Below, one piece after another: positions 1 through 5,383 of a stretch of 6,316 nucleotides of DNA (position 1 is the stretch's first letter; each line of letters starts with the position of its first letter). The position numbers were made by a program, and so were the translations under genes. Where the stretch lies: assembly GCA_023254985.1 (NCBI GenBank), contig JALRJT010000022.1:1-6316 (forward strand), written 5' to 3'. This DNA comes from Ilumatobacteraceae bacterium. Lineage in GTDB: Bacteria > Actinomycetota > Acidimicrobiia > Acidimicrobiales > Ilumatobacteraceae. The notes beneath the pieces are model-generated. The model had not been told where the DNA came from. It searched no databases and saw only the letters and a program-made list of their open reading frames with translations.

Positions 1-341
1 CTCGACGTGAGGTATTGGAGCACTCCGTGGCAGATGACGAGGTCGAATTGCTTGCGCGGCCGCCACTGCGAGATGTCATGTTGCTCGTGCCCGTACTTCT
101 CACAGGCGTGCGCACTGATGTCAACTGACAATCGGGTGACGCGAGGGTGAACACTTGCGTACCAATCTCGCCAATAGCCGAGACCGGCACCAACGTCGAG
201 GACGGACTTAACCGGGACATCCCACCATGCGCACATCGCATGCACTGCAGCGGCTAGATCCTCAACTTTCTTGCGACTGTGTACGGGAGTCGAGGAGTAG
301 AACCGTCGGTAGTACGACGCATCAAATTGCTGGCGTGGCAT
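1..341 (-). CDS. Class I SAM-dependent methyltransferase, 3' end cut by window edge
   Basis: Reading the minus strand from an ATG at 341 gives 113 codons with no stop before the window edge, so the N-terminal part is present and the C terminus is missing. Residues 47-57 (VLDVGAGLGYW) are the glycine-rich SAM-binding motif I. Asp74 in LSVDIS is the expected acidic residue after strand beta-2 that binds the ribose of SAM. Residues 98-111 (QFDLVICHGVLQYL) match the motif IV/post-IV region of Methyltransf_11/25-type enzymes. The first ~25 residues (FDASYYRRFY) are the usual N-terminal lead-in of this group. The substrate cannot be told from sequence. The reading frame stays open about 19 codons upstream but has no better start. 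There is no good Shine-Dalgarno before the ATG, so it may be leaderless. It is divergent from the peroxidase gene. The fold call is confident; the acceptor is unknown. Confidence 0.85.
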   Translation of the reverse strand, partial: MPRQQFDASYYRRFYSSTPVHSRKKVEDLAAAVHAMCAWWDVPVKSVLDVGAGLGYWRDWYASVHPRVTRLSVDISAHACEKYGHEQHDISQWRPRKQFDLVICHGVLQYLTS

Positions 342-415
342 GAATCTTGTGTAGCAGGTTGGCTTTGCGGGATTACGATCAGTGGCGTCCGTCGTCGATC
401 ACGAGGAGTCTCAGC
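342..415. promoter_or_regulatory. Divergent intergenic region, probable back-to-back promoters
   Basis: These 74 bases separate the leftward methyltransferase from the rightward peroxidase operon, so both promoters should lie here or just inside the genes. On the plus strand, TACGAT at 374-379 is a weak -10-like hexamer, but no -35 hexamer sits at 16-18 bases from it. No clear operator palindrome is visible. The call rests on gene orientation rather than on recognised promoter boxes. Confidence 0.4.
404..408 (+). promoter_or_regulatory. Ribosome binding site that fixes the peroxidase start
   Basis: AGGAG at 404-408 lies 7 bases before the ATG at 416. This is a canonical Shine-Dalgarno and spacing. 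It supports the ATG at 416 over the TTG at 347 in the same frame, which would add 23 residues unlike the family and would use up the divergent gap. It is the clearest ribosome binding site in the window. Confidence 0.75.
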
Positions 416-907
416 ATGTCGGTATATTCAACGTCACTTGGTTCTCTCATTGGGTCCGGCCAACCTCTTGCTGATGCGAAAGGCAAGGTCTCGCTCGTCG
501 TCAACGTCGCTTCGCGATGTGGTCTCACTCCTCAATACTCCGCACTGCAGGGGCTTCATGAGCGCTTTGCCGCAGAAGGTTTCACCGTGATCGGTGTTCC
601 GTGTAATCAGTTCCTCGGTCAGGAACCTGGATCACCGGAAGAGATCCAGGAGTTCTGCTCAACCACGTTCAACGTCTCATTCCCGCTGACGGAAAAGATC
701 GATGTGAACGGTGACGATGCACACCCGCTCTATTCGTCATTACGAGCCGTCACGGACGGCGAGGGGTACTCCGGGGACATCCGCTGGAATTTCGAGAAGT
801 TCCTGGTGGGTCGTGATGGTTCGATCGTTGCTCGGTTCCACCCGAAGACTCAGCCTGACGCCCCCGAAGTTATTCAGGCAATCACGAACGCGCTCGCCTC
901 GAACTGA
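416..907 (+). CDS. Glutathione peroxidase family protein, two-cysteine (probably thioredoxin-type)
   Basis: This 163-residue protein has the full thioredoxin-fold GPx signature and the normal length of bacterial members such as BtuE. It should reduce hydrogen peroxide and organic hydroperoxides in the cytoplasm. NVASRCGLTPQY at 30-41 carries the peroxidatic Cys35. VPCNQF followed by GQEPG at 61-72 gives the catalytic Gln69. WNFEKF at 124-129 supplies Trp124 and Asn125, completing the Cys-Gln-Trp-Asn tetrad. Cys81 in EFCSTTF sits where thioredoxin-dependent members keep their resolving cysteine, so a Cys35-Cys81 disulfide reduced by thioredoxin is more likely than use of glutathione (inferred from the family). 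There is no signal peptide. It is the first gene of the operon, and aguB begins 5 bases after its stop. Family assignment is very secure; the electron donor is inferred. Confidence 0.95.
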   Translation: MSVYSTSLGSLIGSGQPLADAKGKVSLVVNVASRCGLTPQYSALQGLHERFAAEGFTVIGVPCNQFLGQEPGSPEEIQEFCSTTFNVSFPLTEKIDVNGDDAHPLYSSLRAVTDGEGYSGDIRWNFEKFLVGRDGSIVARFHPKTQPDAPEVIQAITNALASN

Positions 908-912
908 CGATC

Positions 913-1791
913 ATGCAGAACTCGACCTTCACCGTTGCGGCAATCCAGATGTCGATGGCGCGTGACGTTGCATCAAACGTTGCGACTGCTGAACGACTCG
1001 TGCGCGAAGCTGCGTCACGCGGAGCTCAGATCATCTTGATCCCAGAGTTGTTTGAAGGTCACTACTTCTGCAAGGACCAGAAGGCCTCCGAACATGCACG
1101 TGCACTGCCCATAGATGGCCATCCGACGGTGCGCCACTTTCAGGATGTCGCACGAGAACTTGGAGTCGTGTTGCCGATCAGTGTGTTCGAGCGTGCCAAC
1201 AACGCGTTGTTCAACACGGTTGCGATGCTGGACGCCGACGGGTCGATGATGGGGATCTACCGAAAGAGCCACATCCCTGACGGCCCGGGATACACCGAGA
1301 AGTTCTACTTCAGCCCTGGTGACACGGGATTTCGAGTTTGGGATACGGCGTTCGGCAAGGTCGGTGTTGGAATTTGCTGGGACCAATGGTTCCCCGAAGC
1401 AGCGCGATCGATGGCGTTGATGGGTGCCGAAGTGTTGCTGTATCCGACGGCCATCGGAAGCGAGCCGCCGAATCCAACGTGGGACTCCTCAGGACACTGG
1501 CAGCGCGTGATGCAGGGCCATGCGGGTGCAAACATCACGCCGATCGTTGCGGCGAACCGGACCGGACACGAAGTTGGTGACCCGACGGAGATCACGTTCT
1601 ACGGTTCGTCATTCATTGCCGATGGCACTGGCGCAAAGGTCGCTGAAGCTGATCGCACCGAAGAGACGGTGCTCACCGCGACGTTCGACCGATTGGCATT
1701 GCAGGAGATGCGCACGGTGTGGGGCCTCTTCCGCGATCGCCGCCCCGAGTTGTACATGCCGATCATCACGATGGATGGCTTCGGCGAATGA
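913..1791 (+). CDS. aguB: N-carbamoylputrescine amidase (carbon-nitrogen hydrolase superfamily)
   Basis: The 292-residue product hydrolyses N-carbamoylputrescine to putrescine, CO2 and ammonia, the last step of the agmatine route. It is a nitrilase-superfamily enzyme with the Glu-Lys-Cys triad in place: Glu45 in ILIPELFEG, Lys118 in YRKSHIPDGPGY, and Cys155 in GVGICWDQWFPEAAR. Further AguB-like features are FYFSPGDTGF at 131-140, which follows the Lys loop, and the stretch from LYPTAIGSEP (176-185) through SGHWQRVMQGHA to IVAANR (211-216). The length equals that of plant and bacterial AguB, and the start ATG comes 5 bases after the peroxidase stop. There is no strong ribosome binding site, so translational coupling is likely. 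Its last four bases (ATGA) overlap the start of aguA, which acts immediately before it in the pathway. That adjacency strongly supports this substrate over other nitrilase activities such as beta-ureidopropionase. Confidence 0.95.
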   Translation: MQNSTFTVAAIQMSMARDVASNVATAERLVREAASRGAQIILIPELFEGHYFCKDQKASEHARALPIDGHPTVRHFQDVARELGVVLPISVFERANNALFNTVAMLDADGSMMGIYRKSHIPDGPGYTEKFYFSPGDTGFRVWDTAFGKVGVGICWDQWFPEAARSMALMGAEVLLYPTAIGSEPPNPTWDSSGHWQRVMQGHAGANITPIVAANRTGHEVGDPTEITFYGSSFIADGTGAKVAEADRTEETVLTATFDRLALQEMRTVWGLFRDRRPELYMPIITMDGFGE

Positions 1792-2762
1792 AGATGCCCG
1801 GCGAGTTCGCTCGTCATGAACGCACAGTCATCTGCTGGCCGACCAGGCTGTCGGTATACGGCGAACACATCGCTGAAGCTCGTTCGGCGCACGCTGCACT
1901 CGCAAGAACAATTTCCGGCTTCGAACCCGTCACCATGATCGCCAACCTCGGGGAGGGCGACGATGCACGGGAGCGATGTGGCTCATCGGTCGAAGTCGTC
2001 GAGATGCCAATCGATGACTCATGGTTCCGGGATACAGGGCCGATTTACGTCACTGAGGACTCACGCCGAGTTGCAACCAGTTGGATGTTCAACGGGTGGG
2101 GAGGGAAGTTCTCGCCGATCGATGCTGATATTGCAATTGCGCGTCGCTGGGCGGCACATTCTGGACACGACGTCCGTCAGATCGACATGGTGCTCGAAGG
2201 TGGCTCGATCACCTCAGATGGTGCGCGATTCCTCGCCACAACCGAGCAGTGTTTGTTGAACCCGAACCGAAACCCGACGATGACGAAGGATGAAATCGAG
2301 TCGCGACTGGTGACGGAACTTGGGCTCCCGGAGATCATTTGGCTGCCACACGGTTTGTCGCTCGACGACGACACCGACGGTCACGTCGACAACGTGGCGA
2401 TTTTCATCGAGTCCGGCGTGATAGTGATGCAGGGTTGCGCGGATCGGTCACTCGTGGATCACGAGCGCCTGCTCGAGAATCGACGGATTGCCGAGCAGTT
2501 CGATGTCGTTATCCGTGAAATACCCGTGCTGCCGACGATCACCTACCACGGAGAGCGAGTTCAGGTGCCCTATCTCAACTTCTATCTCGTCAACGGTGGT
2601 GCAATCGTTCCCGTGTGCGGTCATGCCGACGACGACGAGATGCTTGCGCTCCTCGCTGACTTCATGCCAGATCGCGAAGTGGTCGGACTCGATATCGGTG
2701 GAATCCTTGCCTATGGCGGTGGAGGCATTCACTGCGTCACGCAGCAAGTCCCCGCCGTCTGA
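1788..2762 (+). CDS. aguA: Agmatine deiminase (agmatine iminohydrolase)
   Basis: The 324-residue protein belongs to the PAD_porph/agmatine deiminase family (PF04371) and converts agmatine to N-carbamoylputrescine and ammonia, feeding AguB. The guanidino-modifying catalytic set is present: Asp82 in DSWFRDTGP, Glu137 in VLEGGSI, His199 in DTDGHVDN, and the nucleophile Cys316 in GGGGIHCVTQQ near the C terminus. MPGEFARHERTVICWP at the N terminus matches the family's opening motif. I chose ATG 1788 because it makes a 4-base ATGA overlap with the aguB stop; a second ATG at 1794 is possible, and an upstream start at 1719 would run deep into aguB. It is slightly shorter than many AguA proteins (about 340-370) but no motif is missing. 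Its TGA stop forms part of the hairpin at the convergent junction. Confidence 0.95.
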   Translation: MKMPGEFARHERTVICWPTRLSVYGEHIAEARSAHAALARTISGFEPVTMIANLGEGDDARERCGSSVEVVEMPIDDSWFRDTGPIYVTEDSRRVATSWMFNGWGGKFSPIDADIAIARRWAAHSGHDVRQIDMVLEGGSITSDGARFLATTEQCLLNPNRNPTMTKDEIESRLVTELGLPEIIWLPHGLSLDDDTDGHVDNVAIFIESGVIVMQGCADRSLVDHERLLENRRIAEQFDVVIREIPVLPTITYHGERVQVPYLNFYLVNGGAIVPVCGHADDDEMLALLADFMPDREVVGLDIGGILAYGGGGIHCVTQQVPAV

Positions 2763-2776
2763 AATTTCTCAGACGG
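2755..2776. terminator. Shared bidirectional hairpin between convergent operons
   Basis: CCGTCTGA at 2755-2762 is the exact reverse complement of TCAGACGG at 2769-2776, giving a perfect 8-bp stem with a 6-base AATTTC loop. The aguA stop (TGA, 2760-2762) and the sulfatase stop (TGA on the minus strand, 2771-2769) are the loop-proximal base pairs of the two arms. The genes are only 6 bases apart. Neither side is followed by a T-tract, so this would be a U-less terminator of the kind often proposed in actinobacteria, or a processing/stability hairpin. The inverted repeat is seen directly; termination is inferred. Confidence 0.6.
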
Positions 2777-4319
2777 GAGCGTCCATCGTTCGCAGGGGAC
2801 TTTGTTGAGGTGGGAGGCTCGCCCACAAGTCGGCGAGGAGATCGTCTCGCGTCGCGCGCGCGGCAGGATCGTCCCATCGATTGACCTGTTGGAGAGGATC
2901 CGTGGTCACGTCGTAGAGCTCGCCTTCTCCAAAGGAGTTCATCGTTCCGTCGAGTGCAGCGGTGCACGTCCAGCCATCGCGGTGGATTGTGCGGAGGTGC
3001 ACGATCTTGCCGAAGAGCACACTGTCCCACTCGGTGAGGACTCTCTCGTGGCCGAGTGCATCGGCGTCGGCATCGTCGAGTGGAAGTCGAGGGGCTTCTG
3101 CGTAGTTCGGACGACCCAAACCAGCGATGTCGGCGAAGGTCGAAGCGAGTGACACGAGACCGACGGGTCGGCTGACGCGAGACGGAGTGACACCGAGTCG
3201 CGGCGCCGGTCGCCAAATCAGCGGGAGTCGCATCAAAGAGTCGACGTGGTACGGACCTTTGAACAACAACCCGTAGTCGCCTTGGAACTCGCCGTGGTCC
3301 GTTGTGTAGAGCACGTCGAGGTCGTTCCCCCACCCTCGGGACGATATGGCACCGAGTACTCGACCGATTGCCTCGTCGATGAGCTCATTCTCGACGTGTG
3401 TGAAGGCATTGACCTCGCGAACCTGGTCGGGTGTCAGTGTCGCAGGCACCCACTTTGCCGGCGCCTCATAGTTCGAAACGAACGTTCCGTCATACCAGCC
3501 ACGCCAGTGGCGCAACTTGGAGTCGATCACCCGTTCACGCTCCGTTGCATCTGCGATGTATCCGGCGGGCAAGTCGACGTCCTGCCAGCGCACGCGGTGC
3601 AACTCGCTTGCCGGCGGGTCCCACGGATGATGGGGATCTGGGAAGCTCATCCAGCAGAACCAGTCGCGGTCGTCGGGGAGCGAGTCGAGCCACGCGATCG
3701 TTCGTTCCGCAACCCAATCGGTGTGATACCACTCGCGTGGAATTGAATTCGCCTTGACCTGCGGCGCACCAGTGTCGCCACCGCCTTCAGCGTTCACCTG
3801 GAGTTCGCGATCGAGCACGTTGTAGTAACCGCCGACCTCGGTTGGATGATTCTCGCGCAACCACTGGGAGTAGTGCAGTGGACCCGCGGCACCATGGGTG
3901 GCGAGTTCCATGTGATCGAACCCGCGGTGTGGATCGCGGTCAACCTCGCCCGTGACACGGTTCGCACCAAGCCGGTTCTCCGTGAATCGCAAGAATGGGT
4001 CGAGCAGCGGCTCAAAGTGGGCCTTACCGATGAGTGCAGTCGAATACCCGGCGTCATGCAAGGTGCGGGCGATGCTCGGCGCGTCCTCGGGCAAGGGAAC
4101 GCCATTCATCCAGACGCCATGTGTGCTGACATGCTGACCGGTGAGCATCGTGCTCCGCGACGGCATGCAGACGACATTCTGAGGATGGGCACGGTCGAAC
4201 ACGATTCCGTTTGCGGCGAGCGCATCGATGTTCGGAGTGCGCGCGTACATACCCCCGTTGCAACCGAGTGCGTCGAAGCGCTGTTGATCGGTCGTGATGA
4301 AGAGGATCTTGCGGCCCAC
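2769..4319 (-). CDS. Sulfatase-family hydrolase (formylglycine-dependent, alkaline phosphatase superfamily)
   Basis: The 516-residue protein is a type I sulfatase. VCMPSRSTMLTG at 50-61 contains the C-X-P-S-R core, with Cys51 expected to be oxidised to formylglycine by a formylglycine-generating enzyme encoded elsewhere. Metal ligands appear as Asp11-Gln12 (ITTDQQRFD) and Asp341-His342 (TTDHGEFQGDYG). Sulfate-contact candidates are Lys99 and His101 (IGKAHF), His230 (FPDPHHPW) and Lys354 (LFKGPYH). The C terminus has the usual ELYDVTTDP motif at 467-475. No signal peptide is visible, so it is probably cytoplasmic. The D-Q/D-H ligand set occurs in choline sulfatases and phosphonate monoester hydrolases as well as other members, so the ester (sulfate or phosphonate/phosphodiester) is unresolved. 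The start is GTG at 4319, whose G is also the last base of the preceding TAG stop; GAGGGTGG (minus strand, 4333-4326) is a plausible ribosome binding site 6 bases upstream. Confidence 0.9.
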   Translation of the reverse strand: MGRKILFITTDQQRFDALGCNGGMYARTPNIDALAANGIVFDRAHPQNVVCMPSRSTMLTGQHVSTHGVWMNGVPLPEDAPSIARTLHDAGYSTALIGKAHFEPLLDPFLRFTENRLGANRVTGEVDRDPHRGFDHMELATHGAAGPLHYSQWLRENHPTEVGGYYNVLDRELQVNAEGGGDTGAPQVKANSIPREWYHTDWVAERTIAWLDSLPDDRDWFCWMSFPDPHHPWDPPASELHRVRWQDVDLPAGYIADATERERVIDSKLRHWRGWYDGTFVSNYEAPAKWVPATLTPDQVREVNAFTHVENELIDEAIGRVLGAISSRGWGNDLDVLYTTDHGEFQGDYGLLFKGPYHVDSLMRLPLIWRPAPRLGVTPSRVSRPVGLVSLASTFADIAGLGRPNYAEAPRLPLDDADADALGHERVLTEWDSVLFGKIVHLRTIHRDGWTCTAALDGTMNSFGEGELYDVTTDPLQQVNRWDDPAARATRDDLLADLWASLPPQQSPLRTMDAPV

Positions 4320-4711
4320 TATGCGCCACCCTCGAATCGTGCCTTGAGCGCTTCAAGTCCGACTCCGGCTGCACCACCGATCGGGAGCGCGAGCACCTCC
4401 GGCTCCATGTCGGTCGAATAGATCACGACGCATCGATCATCTCCGTCAGGAATCACGTCGACGGTTCCAAGGTGGCTCGTGATGATCGGATTGTTGACGA
4501 TGCGATATTGGAATCGGCGCAAGTCATGGTCGAGTGTGACGATGTCTTCCTCGAACGTGATGCCCGACGCAAGGGTGATCCAGCGCTTGTTTCCTTCCAT
4601 TCGTGTCGAACTCGTGGGGAACCATTCATGAAGTCGTTCGGGCGCACCGACGAGGCCCCAAACAGTGTCAGCGCTGGCGTTGATGAAGAGGTGCCGACGG
4701 ACCGTTCCCAC
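4319..4711 (-). CDS. SRPBCC family protein (polyketide cyclase/dehydrase-like)
   Basis: This 130-residue protein has the START/Bet v1-like helix-grip layout. It opens with a beta-strand and the characteristic INASADTVWGLVGAPERLHEWFP (10-32), then strands around 42-58, 67-76 and 80-88, and a final strand at 93-102 (RCVVIYSTDM). A closing helix begins at about 112 (GGAAGVGLEALKARFEG). Proteins of this fold bind a hydrophobic ligand in a cavity, and few have known ligands. No catalytic residues can be named here. The start is GTG at 4711, 9 bases after the ung stop; no strong ribosome binding site is visible, so coupling to ung is likely. Its TAG stop overlaps the sulfatase GTG by one base. Fold assignment is good and function unknown. 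Confidence 0.8.
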   Translation of the reverse strand: MGTVRRHLFINASADTVWGLVGAPERLHEWFPTSSTRMEGNKRWITLASGITFEEDIVTLDHDLRRFQYRIVNNPIITSHLGTVDVIPDGDDRCVVIYSTDMEPEVLALPIGGAAGVGLEALKARFEGGA

Positions 4712-4720
4712 ACCGCAAAA

Positions 4721-5383
4721 CTACTCGGGAAGCTTCCAGTCAATCGCAGTGAGGCGATGCAAGTGAAGATGTTCATTGATGCGAGAAAAGACGCGCGAAC
4801 CGAAGAATCCACGATGTGCAGAAAGCGGGGACGGATGTGCCGATTCGATGACGGTGTGTTGACCGTCGATCAGCGTCCGTTTCGAACGGGCTGATGAGCC
4901 CCAGAGAATGAATGCAACTGGCGTTCGATGAGCACCGAAGTGTCGGAGGATCGCATCGGTGAAGGTCTCCCAGCCGTGGCCATGATGTGACCCAGCCTCA
5001 CCCGCGCGGACCGTGAGTGTCGCATTCAGGAGCAGTACTCCCTGCCGAGCCCATGACTCGAGGTAGCCATGGCGTGAAGGCGATATTCCGAGGTCGTCGC
5101 GCAGCTCAGCGAAGACGTTGCGCAGCGATGGTGGAATGGGAACGCCACGAGGCACCGAAAAACTGAGACCGTGTGCTTGACCTGGGCCGTGGTATGGATC
5201 CTGGCCGACGATCACGACGCGCACGTCTTCGGGTGCGGACAGTTCGAGTGCGGTAAACGTCTGTTCTCGGGGCGGAAAGACCGTGTGTCGGGATCGTTCA
5301 TCGGAGACGAATCGCTGCAACGACTGCCAGTACGGCTTGTCGAGTTCCTCGCCGACGACATGCAACCAATGCTCAGGGATCAT
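4721..5383 (-). CDS. ung: Uracil-DNA glycosylase, family 1
   Basis: The 220-residue enzyme removes uracil from DNA after cytosine deamination or dUTP misincorporation, starting base-excision repair. All family 1 motifs are intact: VIVGQDPYHGPGQAHGLSFSV at 58-77 with the water-activating Asp62, Tyr64 that excludes thymine, and the stacking Phe75; LLLNATLTVR at 117-126 with the uracil-reading Asn120; and HPSPLSAHRGFFG at 183-195 with catalytic His183 and the DNA-intercalating loop. PPSLRNVFAEL at 84-94 is also typical. I chose ATG 5383, which overlaps the TGA stop of the upstream membrane protein by four bases (ATGA) and gives the usual family length. A GTG at 5410 would add nine residues inside the neighbour. 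The identity is secure. It sits inside an operon with a membrane protein, an SRPBCC protein and a sulfatase. Confidence 0.97.
   Translation of the reverse strand: MIPEHWLHVVGEELDKPYWQSLQRFVSDERSRHTVFPPREQTFTALELSAPEDVRVVIVGQDPYHGPGQAHGLSFSVPRGVPIPPSLRNVFAELRDDLGISPSRHGYLESWARQGVLLLNATLTVRAGEAGSHHGHGWETFTDAILRHFGAHRTPVAFILWGSSARSKRTLIDGQHTVIESAHPSPLSAHRGFFGSRVFSRINEHLHLHRLTAIDWKLPE

Noticed and set aside
347..415. N-terminal extension of the peroxidase from a TTG start
   Set aside because: The extra 23 residues do not resemble the family, and a canonical AGGAG stands 7 bases before the ATG at 416.
2737..3333. Open frame of 198 codons on the minus strand overlapping the sulfatase C terminus
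   Set aside because: The translation is very rich in arginine with low-complexity runs, typical of an out-of-frame reading of a GC-rich gene, and the sulfatase frame holds the conserved C-terminal motif.
3846..4421. Open frame of 191 codons on the plus strand opposite the sulfatase and SRPBCC genes
   Set aside because: It is antisense to two well-supported genes with intact motifs, spans their junction, and its translation shows no recognisable domain. It is a shadow of GC-biased codon use.
4728..4737. Perfect 10-base palindrome GGAAGCTTCC near the 3' end of ung
   Set aside because: It has no loop, lies inside codons for the last residues of ung, and is followed by closely spaced co-directional genes. 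A terminator here is unlikely and a chance palindrome is simpler.
4472..4894. Open frame of 140 codons on the plus strand opposite SRPBCC and ung
   Set aside because: It is antisense to ung's catalytic HPSPLSAHRGFFG region and has no recognisable motif or convincing ribosome binding site.
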